The position numbers and the translations under genes are program-made. From Phoronis australis (lineage: Eukaryota; Phoronida; Phoronidae), in the NCBI GenBank assembly GCA_002633005.1, contig NMRA01000163.1, forward strand, positions 156,071-220,070: a DNA stretch of 64,000 nt. The letters are read 5' to 3'. The notes under the pieces are model-generated. The model had not been told where the DNA came from. It did not search any database and was given only the letters and a program-made list of their open reading frames with translations. Below, piece after piece: positions 11,151 to 23,800 of the stretch (positions are counted from its first letter, which is position 1; each line of letters opens with the position of its first letter).

Positions 11151-13762
11151 ACAGGATATTACAAACACTGTGCTGTACACTTGTTAGCTGAATTGCAAGC
11201 TGAAGCAGAAAACAATCCAGTACACACATTTTCGATTCAGGAATTGAAATCTCGGTAGAATCAAAAACAATAGGCAAAAAGGATTTATAGTGTCAAAAAC
11301 AGGAGAGAATTGTTTTCACGCTGGAGACAACATGACCACCCATTATGCAACGATGACAATCCAGTGTGTACCTATACATTGGCATCTATTGTAAAACGTA
11401 GATTAGACGAAAGAAATTCAGCCGCATATCAAAGGTAATGTTTTTTTTCGTAGTACGTCTTCACAGTATTGGGCTGTAACAGAATATTTTCTGATATATG
11501 TGCTTGGTATCTTAAATTTATACAGGTAATGTTAGATTTCAGAAGTCTTGCACTGGTCAGGTCTTGTTGACAGCCCAGAGCTCTTTGTGGTCCAACGGGA
11601 AGATCTAGTAGCTGGCCACATTGGCCAGACAATAATGAAAAAAAAATATGCTAACAGATATCATGGAAGCAACCGTGCTTGTTGATGAAGCATACCAGCT
11701 TGTCAGAGGTGGAAAGACCAGGGGGAGACAATCATGGCAACCATGGAGGGTGATGGAAGAACATAGGCCAGATGGCAATCAAGACAGAAACTATGCTAAC
11801 AGAAGTCATGGGAGCAACCCTGTTCAATGATGAAGCATACTGGCTTGCCAGAAGTGGGTATACCAGAAATTATGTCCAAGAGACCTTGGAGACAATCATG
11901 GCAGCCATGGAAGATGATGCAAGAACAAACAATCCAAGGCCCAGCATAATCCTAGCGGGAAATCCAAAAGAAATGGCAAAACAGTTAAACTCCAACCCAA
12001 GTCTTAAGAGATTAGTCAAACTTTCACATTCAACGATTATTCCACGTCTGAACTAACCAACATTCTGTTACAAATGTTGGAGACAGACGAGTTTACAGTG
12101 CTTCCATCAAAAGGAAGTTCAGTCTTATTTAGAAACCTGTGTGGAGTGAAGTACATAAGTACAGCAGTGGCTTCTGCGTTAGAGTCGCATGTATAGTCAA
12201 AAGATATAAACGAAAGCCGGTTTATACAAATAAACAAGGGCAATGCTGCAAGCGATGAGGACTTGGTGACTGTGGCCTTGGACGATTTTCACAGTGCTGT
12301 GCCAACAGTTGTTCAATCCTTGTATGTTATATTTGCTTGGTCAGTGAAGATGTACAAATAGGTAATATACTCTTGCTCAGTCGAGACAAGCTATTGTGTA
12401 GGTTGTTTTATGCAAGGCAGTGCTGAACATTTTTTATAGTTTTTCCTCGCGTCAAATGCTTTTGAGTGTGAATGTGTTAAATGTCCATGCTGAGGGAGGT
12501 GGTATAAGTATTGCATGTTCTTGGTTTGTGGTGATGTGTGCACACTCTTGCTCAGTGAAGACTAGCAATCCTGCAGGTTGTGTTTTAAGGGAGACATTGC
12601 TGTCCTCTTGATATGTATTCTATAAAGTTCAACCTGAAAGTGTAATTATTATACATGCATAGAGTTTCATACATATGAACTTAATTAATTTTAGCCAATA
12701 AAGAAATTAATGCCGTAAGTTCGCAGAAAGAAGTAGTTTATACCCTTGGTGAGTGAAAATGAACAAATAACTGTACTCTTGCTCAGTGAAGACAGGGCGT
12801 GTTACACATTGTTTTTGTGAGAAAGTGGTGGCCTGTCCATGCCTGCACACAGGGTGCGTTCATGATTTTTCACACAATTATTTAATTATGCAGTGCCAAG
12901 ACGTTCTCTACGGCTATTTTGGCAGTAGATGGTGTACCACATTTGGCTCAAAAGGCAATGGTCGTTATAACTTAGGATTTTCCACAGCGTGTCAAACAAG
13001 CAAGAAACACGTTAAACAAGTACAACTGAAGAGAGAAGAATATTATCTTCAAGGTAAAGATAAGCAATGACAAGTTGATGTATGCAGGGAAAGTGTATAT
13101 ACATGATGAAAACTGCGGCTAAGTCAAAGAAAAATTCAGGCGTGGAGACAAGGTGAATAGTGTTAGTGAATAGGGGTCAAGTCGAGACCTACACGATCAG
13201 GCACTGAAACAATGCCAGGCGTTACGTTTATGCTGGAGTGTTGATTCAGAAGTGTTATCTGTAACGAACGTATATAAATAATTCAGGGTTGAGAAATTAT
13301 TCTAGACCAGCTCTTTCAGCTTTTGGAAACGTTTGCACACTTTTTATCAAAAGTTATGTTAGTGAGAGGTGAAACAATGAGTGTCTAAATTCAGTATGTA
13401 CCTGTTGATTTTATACATGAAATGCAGTTGTGGGCCAGAGGCCTCATAAATCACGACGTCAGAATTCTATTGTATTCTAATCTATAATAAAGTATGCGAA
13501 AGCTATGCTAGGTCAATTTTCTACGATTTTCGATAATACGTTTTGCAGCTCGTATAGTGGTTGGGTGTAGGCAAGAAATTCTGTGTGGATGTACGGTGCT
13601 GGGACATATTAACCAAGATTTGTTCAGCCAATCAGAAAAAACGTCTTCAAGTTAGTATAAACATTCAATAAACCTTAAAAGAATAAAGTAAACATTTTAA
13701 AAAAGTGTCTGTTAATTGCATCTTCTGTAAAATATGAACTTGATCCTATTTTGTTCCTGTTC
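10930..13762 (+). mobile_element. Repeat unit B (tandem with unit A)
   Basis: Same order as unit A: tail-like coding stretch, decayed exon with an RRLDER motif (11400-11435), intron, AAA+ fragment, non-coding half. Similarity to units A and C stops at about 13762, just where the Tigger-like start would begin. The copy is therefore truncated on the right, or the element's true boundary lies there. Confidence 0.65.
11543..12360 (+). pseudogene. CbxX/CfxQ-like AAA+ ATPase fragment, copy B
   Basis: Carries the same two partial Walker B blocks as copy A. The first reads VLVDEAYQLVRGG; the second reads LFNDEAYWLARSG and continues in frame through YVQETLETIMAAMEDD, PSIILAGNPKEM and SNPSLKRLVKLS to a stop at 12056. 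The hydrophobic residue before the Asp-Glu pair is Asn in the second block, which would weaken Walker B. The P-loop is missing. A lid-like segment follows at 12160-12360. Confidence 0.6.
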
Positions 13763-14800
13763 TGGCGTTGAAATTGAACAAGAGTTCATTAATCATCAAA
13801 AACAGTTCCCCTGGATAACCTTGACAAAACTTGTGCTCAAACTGCTTTTTGCGACAGCTATACGTGCTAGCTCACAGATTTTACTTGTTCATGATGGAGG
13901 CGATTATTTAAGGGGAGTTGAAAGTCACATGCTATGAACATTCCCACTAAATAAAATTGGTTCTAACCCCGGTGTTTAAGGTAATTGGCGGGGTATGGAA
14001 AATTGAACTAGACCGTATTTATCCACCTTGGCTGAGACGCGCTCGGCTCATGCTCAAAGGGATGCCGCCAAGCTGCTCTATTCATCGAGTCACGAGCGAG
14101 GATAATTGACTTCGCTCATGCGGATATGATCAGCTGATTACAGTCTAGCCTAACAACTGTACTTTTTATGGAGAGAATTTTACGTAGTTTTTACTGTAAT
14201 ATTTGAAAAGAGGAGCGAAAACAAATACGAATACAACTTTGAATTTTTCAAATCGGCCCAGGATAAGAGATTTTGCAACACAGAAACACTCACGATTACT
14301 TTCATTCGGCGCGCACGAATACAAAAATATAGGACCCAAGTTAGGATTGTATAAATGTTGAACTACTCCGTGTGTTACTTAGGTTTTGGAAAAAATGCAT
14401 TTTAATACTCAAAATACGTTTTTTATAGCTATTACAAGCTCTAAAACGACTTTGTGTAATTTCATTGAGATCGTTCTTTGTCATCCGTCAAACCGGAAAC
14501 TTCCGAGATGTGACTCTGCGAGCGCGCGTATGAATACAAACCTCAGGGGAATCCGCGGGAAATTTTGCAGATAGATTTCTGGCTTACAATGATCATCAAT
14601 AAACTTTATTATGTATTTTTTATTGAAAGGAACATTTTTTAACAAATTTGCGTTTCGGAGGTACTTATTTGAGTTATATAATGTTTTTTTTCGCTCATTC
14701 AAGTACCGCGGAGAAACATTGCTGTCAAGGGTCTCCAACCAACAACACATGTTCGCCATTCAATCGTAGCCTCATGTATCAGTAGACAGTTTTTAAAATC
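13763..14800. other. Upstream region of the large gene, no gene seen
   Basis: No coding stretch is recognised. The 225 bp before the ATG at 14801 must hold the 5' UTR or an upstream intron. I see no clear TATA box at a convincing distance. A short motif near 14012-14030 (ACCGTATTTATCCACCTT) recurs in inverted orientation at about 31804-31822 and 35673-35691, suggesting a decayed dispersed repeat. Confidence 0.4.
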
Positions 14801-17800
14801 ATGGCATTTGAAGTCGGCAGAAAAGTGCAAGCAGTTGATGAACTGGGTGTGTGGTGCGCTGCAGTTGTCAGAGAGTCTAGCCAGAGTGGTTTTATTGTAA
14901 GTTTTCCGGGCTGGAGCAGAGAGTGCGACCGGGAGGTGCAAATAGATGAAGTCAGAGTGCCTGTGCTTCAGTTACAGGAACGGCTGAGGCGTAAGTATTA
15001 CTTACTCACATTCTATTTGGTTATTTTATTCTAATTGTTAGTGATTTTTGTAAGGTGTCACTGCATTTTACCAGTGCCGTAAATGCGAAGTACATCCGTC
15101 GCGCGATCCCCGTTGTCCACTCGTATTTACGGCTCTAGTCTGATAATGAGATATAGCCCCCGATTTAGAGAACCACAGGCGTCCCTAGGCAATGACCATC
15201 ACCCATCTGTACGCATAGAGGAACACCATAGGAGGTTGTCGATGTGTTTAGTTCCTTCCAATTCGAACAAATACTCCTGTTATCAAACTTTTTTCTCGAG
15301 CAGTCCCTATGTCAGTTCCCAAAATCGTGAACTCAACATTTTCACTTGGCACATGCGAAGAGATTCTTTTAACCAGGCCGAAGGTCAGAAGTTGCGGTCC
15401 TACCGGCGAACTTTGAAAGCTGAAGTTCCAGCCCTTTGCGTACGTGCTTCCTGGAACCAGCCGTGCGTTTGCCGTGTTGTTAAACATTAAAATGTCAAAT
15501 ATGTGCACAAAGACTAATAAATGTCATATCAACAGCATTTATTTTTATCAAATACAAACAATAATTCATTGAAATACAATAAGTTTCAATTAAAGACAGG
15601 TAGTGGTGGCATTTTGGAAACTAACATTTGACTGACAAGATCGCAATGGCTCACCTTTGGCCTATTTGAAGATNCCCAGAACAATATGAATATGTGCTGC
15701 TAGCCTACCCGTCATCGGTGAGTTTCCAAAAAGAAACACTTAGTTCCACACAACAAACCTGTTATTCAGTGGGGTAACTGGTGGGGATAACATCACCGAA
15801 CGATGTTGATAGAAACTGATTGCTAAAAACTTACCAAGTAATGTTGTGTAGTCTCCGAATGCCGGGAACTGCATAGTCATAGAGCACACACGGGGCTTCA
15901 TCATCCACACACTTTTTGTCAGTTAGTTGACCCTGTTGACCGCAATTGTCCACGAATATAGTAACCTTAGGTCTTTTGGGAATTTGTGGCCACCTGTCGA
16001 AGACTTGTACCAAGGAAATTATCAGTAATATGGCTTAGCGCGACGACGTATTTTGATAAAAATCCCATCTTTTACCAGTTGTTTACATGCAGACAGCCAC
16101 GCATGCGCAATTCAATCACCACTAGTACAGCAGCGACACCGCGAGGAGAATTCTCCGAATAGCCCCATTGGGTTGCATCATGTTAGTCATCACCATTCTC
16201 TTTTTATTGGTTCTCCGTCACAGACACCATGCAGTGTCTGGTTATTGATATCATCTTGTTAGCCCAACCCGTCAATGCCAATATCAATTTTTTGTCACAT
16301 ACTTCAATTTTCCAATCTTACCGGTACTGTCAACTCCTCACATGGGATATGCATCATGCTGGTAAAAAGACACCTCATAAACAGATTAACCAACTCTCTT
16401 AAATGAAAAAAGCAGTGACCAGCTTCAAAGCATTTTTGTGTTTTTTTGGTTCGGTATCAGACTACAGAAATATCAGTCTTGCTCCATACTTTTAGAGGTG
16501 TATCTTTGTATCAATGTCAAAGTATTTCAAAAGCATGTGGTCAAATGGTAACCAGTATCTAACACAGATCTTCGTTTAGTGTCCTTTGAAAATGTGACGT
16601 AGTGTGTTGACTTTTCAGAAAATGGTGTCATACCTGGAAACAAAAGGCGTTCTAAGAAAAGGCAGAGCCCACTACAAAAACTAGTGAGTGGTGATATCGT
16701 TGTTGTGGAGGGTAAAGATAGTGTGGTGAAGAGGGTGGACCCATTCAACGAGGAAGTCACTCTTGAATGTGGTTCTATAATCTCATACAGAGATATAGAG
16801 GTTAAAGGTATGGTTTATGTTTATTATTACATGGACATGTCAACATGTGTAGGAGGTTGAACCAGGCCTTTAACTGTGTATGTCCAGAACGTCCAAATGG
16901 ACGCCCTAGCTCTAATCTGGACGCCCTAGCTCTAATCTGGACGCCCTAGCTCTAACCTGGACGCCTTAGCACTAATCTTGTCGCCCTGGCAAGGACGCCC
17001 AATGTCAATCAGTACCTTTCAAGTTAGGACACATTGTAATTAATGATAGCTAGGAATCCTAGGCACATACCTGAAGGGACAAGTGAGCTCACAATGCTGG
17101 AAGAAATATACAAAGTATATACAATGTAACAATATATTGGTTGATAGCATTGAGTATCAACACATTTCAAGCCTTAGCAGGTTTGGTTGTCAAGTTTCTT
17201 CTACTGCTGGCTATGCACCCAGTGATATATGCTCCATATCTTATTACTATATGTATATATAGGGTGCATACCTTAGTGCAACTCCAAACTGGTGTTTCAG
17301 AGCTGTAACTTCACGACTTTCATCTTTTTTTAAAAGCATCAAAAGTTCTATAAATGTCAATTTAATGCAATGTTGTGTCCACAAGGATATGACTATTCAA
17401 ATTTTTTTTTGAGTTTGCGGCCGTTTAATCCTTATCAATGTGCGTTTTAAGGTTGTTGTGTGGAACAGCACCTTTTGCCAAAATATAAATCACACACCAT
17501 ATGTGCATTTTTCTTGTTTTGAATCTGCGGCTCTGACTACTCATTTTACAGAATATTAAAGGTAATTAAAATGATATGACAAACTTTACACCGTTAATTT
17601 GACTAGAGATCACCAAAAACAATGCACTCATTGTTTAACCAAGATCTCTAATATTTGGTAAGCTACTTGGCTGTTTTCGTGAATTTAGATGTAAAAGTCC
17701 TGGTCTACAAAGTTTGTTTAGTATAAAAGCTCACTTCAGAGGGCTGTTTTGTAAACTTGGATGTAAAAACCTTGGTCTACGCATTTTTTTTAAAACAAAA

Positions 17801-20800
17801 ACTGTCTGGTGGGGGTTGCATTTGAGCGGTCTTGGGGGTGGGGGTTAGGTGTCGGAATCATGGATGCTCTGGAAACCCCATTGTGCACATCCTATTTTCG
17901 AAATCCTGGATAAATGTTTGGGCTGGCCCATAACTTGTTACAGAGAAGGAAGTTGGCCATTTTTCTAACTTAAGGGGTAAGCTGTGTAAGTGAGTCCTGG
18001 GTGGTTGCAGTTGTTCAGATTGCATTCATGCTTCTTTTGTTTGTTAACTTGAATGCTGCCTTTGTGGTCAAGATTCTACTTTTCACATTTTGTTATTGAT
18101 ATCAAATCTATTCTTGCAGTGATATCTGAAGAACTCAACGCTCCAAAAAAACAGCGACGCACTAAGGTAGTGAACCCTGCCGCGCTCGAGAGTGTTATTT
18201 CAGAAATTGTTGAAGAGGTGAGTCTTGGTATCTTATAGGCATTTTGAAGAATTTTGCTGTATCCATAAAAACAATTGATATCATATGTATCATTCTAATT
18301 GTATTATAAAATAATGAGTGTTTTGAAAATTTCACGTTTTGTGCGCTCACAAAGTGTTAGGACTATACATACGTTTGTCCATGTTGTCTTGAGGAGTCAT
18401 TATGTATTGTAAAGGAATTCTTTAACATGGGGAAAATAAGAGACCATTTGTCCTTTCTGAATGTAAAGGACCATTCATCAGAACTTGGATGCCGTGTACT
18501 GAAAAACAGTGTTTTTTTTAACTTTTTGGTTTGTGTGACTAGTTATGTTGTACACAACATAAAAGGAATGGCCAAGAGGCCCAGTTTGTGTTATCTTGAT
18601 GTTTTAGTCTAAAATTGCTAGTATTTGCAGGTAACAACAGCTCCCCTTATTCAGGCAATTGATGACACTTCTTGTGTGTACGCATTGGGTGAAGTGCATT
18701 GCGGTTCTTGTTGCAAGGTAAGTCCATTTTCTCTAAAGCCATGATGGACACAGGCTGAAAGCTGTGGTCGTTAATACACCTGCCACGAAAATTCATTCAT
18801 ATTTCTTAACTTTCTTGCATAATTACAAGTGCCCCAAAATTTTCAGTCATATTTACGAATTTGTGCTGGTACAAAAACTTATCGAGTCGAGCCAATTCAT
18901 CGAGTTATATTCCTATGTGTTTCATTTGAACTTGAAAGGTAATTATTTGTTTACTATTTAGGTGGATAGCTCTGATACGGTGGTTGCTGTCGGCCATTTG
19001 GACTTATTCAAGAAAGTGGCAAGCTGTGTACTCGTAAACGATGGGCAGCTGGACTTGGATTTCAAAGTTCAGTTGCCTGTCAAGAGACTATGCAGTTATG
19101 GTGGAGCTGTCAATAGGGACACCGCGGCACATTTAGAGATGGTAAAGAAGAAGGCCCATGATTTAACCGCGTCCAACATGTGTCAGAAAGATTACAGGTA
19201 ATTTTTCCATTTATCAAAGAAATGATGATTCCAAAGCTTTTGACATTGTTGACATAGGGTGCGATCTTTGAGTAATGGCAAAGACAACCTTCTTTCATGA
19301 CAATTTTAGCAAAAATAAGGTTCGTTGGTTATCTCAGACATATTTTTCACTTAATTATAGCTTTTCATAATTTAATTAATTATTCATTCTCTACTCCAGA
19401 AGTGATGTTTTGGGAGGCAAGAATTCCCTGTATACAGCAACAGTGTGGCATGTTGATTGACTCGTAAACTAATGCAAACGACGACTGAACTTATCACAGC
19501 CGAGATAGAACAATGACTGACTCGACAGCTCTCACAGTGAGACTATATGAAAATAAATTGGCGCGAAATTTTTGCCTCCTAAAAGGTCACTTCCGGAGGA
19601 GATTACGATTAATTGTTTAAATTGCCTGTAATTACCTGAAAACTATTTCTGGGATAATCAACGAACCTTATTTTTGGTCAAAATGACATGAAAAAAGGTT
19701 GCCTTTGCCTTCAAATGATTTGAGCATGTGTGCTTATATTTTTTTTAACTTGTTAATAGGATACAGAGATGGGTATTTCTTTTACTTAGGTTGGTGAATA
19801 AAAAAGCATTTAATGAGAGTAAGCTCAAAAAATTGATCTTCTAATTCGCCCCGTTCAATTGATAGAACTGCCAGTCATCCCTTGTGGGCTCAGAATTTTC
19901 CCACAGTATATTGTAACATACAAAAGTCAAGCTTAAAACTAATATTATACTGAACTTCCATTCTGCTAGGTGGGTTTTGATTCACCATTGTACAAATGTT
20001 TACGGCTACTTTATGCCCTGATTGCATTTTTAGGATTGCCTTCAGAAAGGCACAGGTGGGGTGTGCCATTCGAAGTGAGGTTGATGCCTTTCTATTGAGG
20101 AACATCACGTCAGCCACCTTTTCTATTGGTTTGTCAAATCCAGAGACGGATTGCCATGTGCTATTGGGGCTCTCGCCATATAAGCCAACTGTAAAAGTTA
20201 GTTACAGACGTGGCGATGAGCCTCTGTTGCTCTTAGACGACCTTCTGGGAGAAAGATGGGATGTACAGACAGGGGCGGCCACAAAATTTGTAACTTCGTT
20301 GAAGTTGAAGTTAAAGGGCAACAATATTAGTGTGTCGGTGAAATCTGCGCAAGTCTTCGATGTTTTGGCTGGGAATTATCGCAGAGCCATAGTGCAGCAC
20401 TTGCGGTTTATTGAAGAAGAGAATGCGTAAGTTTTTCATCCAATGTGTGTGTGATGATCTTTGGCAACTGGTCTGAAATAATTTGCTCTAGGTTTATAAA
20501 ATAGTTACATGATGCATGATGCGTTTTGGTCGAGGTATGATCAGAGTTGTGTATTTTCATGGGAGCGAAGGTACACTGGTAAATCAAAATCAAGGTCCAT
20601 GTTTGGTGGCCACACGTCAGGTTTATAACTAAATTCTTAGAATCTACTGCACTGAGAGTTAGTTCATTTACCAAATGTACTCTAAGAGAACAAATTTTAG
20701 CTTGTAACTCAGCCAACTCTCGTAATATGGACCTTGATTGTTATTTACCGGAGAGTCAAAATGTATATCCATTTATACTGCGCATTTTGTCATTTTTCAT

Positions 20801-23800
20801 TGTGTTTAACAATATCTGCTTCTCGTACACGCTATTTGTGGATAGTTATTTCATTTCTTGCACGTGCTATTGTGCAGCGTACAGTCAAATGTTTTTACTA
20901 TGAATCTCAAGACCTGTGACAAACGTTCGCCATTTCCCATAGAATTTCTATGTAGTGAAGTTGCCTTGGGACAGTAAGCGAGTAAACACTGTAAACTTGG
21001 TTCGTTGTAACGAGATTTGCCTGTATGTGCATGTGTGGTATAAGTGAAAGTATGCATTTCAGACTTTGCTGTTTCCGAATGTTCTATCTCAAAATTTGAT
21101 AAAATTTAATGAGATGTTTAACGGAATACACAAGTTAAGAAATTAGTTTTTTGTTGACTACCTGCTTCGTCACTAAAATGCACAATTTCAGAAATGGTGG
21201 AGTGTTTTTCGTGTATGGTATCAAAGTGGCGACAAATGCACTATATAATTGCTTTATGTACCTGATCTGTTGCGCACTGTATACATTGCCAATGACCAGC
21301 ATCTGAGATCTACATTGGGAAAAAATTGCACAATGCTTCGATGTTATATGTCATTCCAATTGTGGTGCTACTTCCAACTTAATTGGACATAATGCCATAC
21401 TTTTATTCTAGATCATCTTTTCAGACCAGTTTGATACTTAGCATCATATTCATGAGGTTTGGTTATTATACTTTTGTTCAGGACTAAATAGCATGAACAA
21501 GTCATGGTTTCTCATGCATTGTTGTTTAATATGTGGCTTATACTGACACCAGTTTAGTTAGTTTCAAAAATGGAAAATAATGCTTTAATGTGCCAAACAG
21601 TGCAGTTTTGCTGTTATTTTCATTAAGTTGACTTATTTGTTTGTGTAAACGGTAAGCCTTGTCTCACGAATGTTATATGCCACACTGTGTAGAAACGGTC
21701 TCTTCTTGACCTATTTAACATTTGACGACCAAAACATGGCATTCCCTTGGGTTTCATACTATGGAATGCATTTTAGAGGTTATCCAATAGGGCAAGTTCA
21801 GATTAAAACTTTAAACAGTTGTTCTTGGGATGAAAAGAAGATTGTTTCTTCGATCAGGTTCTACCAGGGAAGTTGTTTTTTATGTCACTTTGAATTTCAC
21901 CTCCGAAACTGCGCTGTATGTGACTTTAAAGTGGTTTTCTCTTAAATTGTTTGCCATAAGTTTATATTTAGGGTATTTGAACTAGCATGCTGTAGAACAA
22001 AGCAAGTGACAAATGCGGGCCATTGATCTCTATTGATGCTTTGATGCATATATGCAGGTATTTAGAGCCACATGTCAGCATCAAAAATAAGTAATATCCC
22101 ATTGTTTTAGTAATGTGACATGTGCAGGGGTGTATGTGTTTTACATCCTCTTGTACAATAGTTCAATAATAGGTTTAGTGGTCCCTAAGTGCAATTTGTA
22201 GTTCGTTCTTTTTTGTCTGGTACTGTACCTTTGTTTTGTAATTGCTTGATCTTTACTGTCGACCTTATGTGCCATGATTTCTAATTGCCATTATGCTCCA
22301 CTTTCATAATAGTATTCGCTGTGCACAACATAATCATGGTTATTCATGTGCAGTTGATGTCTTGATAGAAATATTTCGTCTGGGAATCTTTCCCAATTTG
22401 AGTATTCCACATGACGTGTTTTCTATTCACCCACTCTTAGCACGGTTGGGTTATGTGTTTGAGGTGTGCAAAACTATGCCACCGTCTTGTGAACTTAGAG
22501 AGGGAGTTTGGAACTGGCTTACTGAAAACTGTTCATCAGGTTATGTTCCTAAAGGACGAGGCAATGCTGAGTTTCTAGAAGCTCTTTATGCTTTGAAGCG
22601 TGGGAGTGCAGTAGAGCACTTCTGCTTCACTGGCACAGCGGAAGTTAAATGTAGTTCTTGTATGTTCAAGGCTCGCCATACTGTTACTTCAGACTCGGTC
22701 ACTAGGATCAGCCATGTAAGGAACACTGGTAATTTGCGTCGTGATGTTGAATCATCTATAAAGTATTTTGTTGAAGCTCAAACTCGTTCTGCGTTTCGTT
22801 CATGTGCCATATGTTGCCAGGATGTTTTTGGACACAATATCGGTGAGAGTTCCGGATGTGCTGTTTTTGTACATTGCTCAAAGTCGGGACCACAAGAACC
22901 GTTGTGAACCCAATGTTACAGTTCCTGAAGATGTTGATATGTTCTCTTCTGGTTATAAGCTCACTGGGGCAGTGTTTAGTGTCCCAGGACACTTTTATTG
23001 TGCTGTAAAATCTGAGGTTGGCTTCTCTGTCGTTGATGACTTAAATCACAAAGTGGTACAGTTCAAATCTTTTGATGGGGCAGTACACAGTGACCCATCT
23101 AGTATAGGGAAGTGTTGTACTTTGTCTGAGTTGACTAGTGTTCACGTTTTGGTCTATGTGAAGTCATCTCTACTAAAAGCTAGTTGTGCAAATAGGGTTC
23201 CATTATCAGAAGTAACAAATCGAAAATTGCTTTACTCTGAGGTGGTGTCGTCTTTTCCTAAACGTGAGGAACGTGGTGCGTCTTGGTCTTCGCCAGCAGG
23301 TCGATGTGATAATTCAAAGACTATCCCAGTAGAGGTGTCCTCACCTATTGGTCAAAATGATATTTCACAGTCACCTGCTGTTACTCGAGAAGTTACAAAG
23401 TCAACCTCAGTTGCCCAAGGTAGTATTAGAAAGACCAACCGCGTTGCTCAATGTGAGGGCTCAAAGTGTGTTGTTGACCAAGATGGTGATGTTTTGTCAG
23501 GTGCCAGTTCTGATTACTTGTCCTCAACGTCTGCTCTCCGACATGAATCGAGGTCCGTTCCAGTGTCAAAATCAGCTCCTGCTTCCTTGTCCACTCCAGT
23601 TTCGTGCATTGGTAGTTCGGAAATCCCCACCTCCTCTACAACTGAGAAGTCGAGTGTTGGCCAGAATGATGATTTGATATCCAACGATGTGGCACTAGAC
23701 AAGTCTTCTCTTAAGAGACATGACTCAGGTATTGGGATAAATCGTGGCTGTACAGATACAGAACCAAAGAAAAAGTTCAAGAGAATTAGTTCTGAAATTT

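Noticed and set aside
15083-15490. 135-codon open frame in intron 1 of the large gene
   Set aside because: Open on both strands at once, no recognised domain and not in phase with the neighbouring exons. It may be a repeat but not a supported gene.
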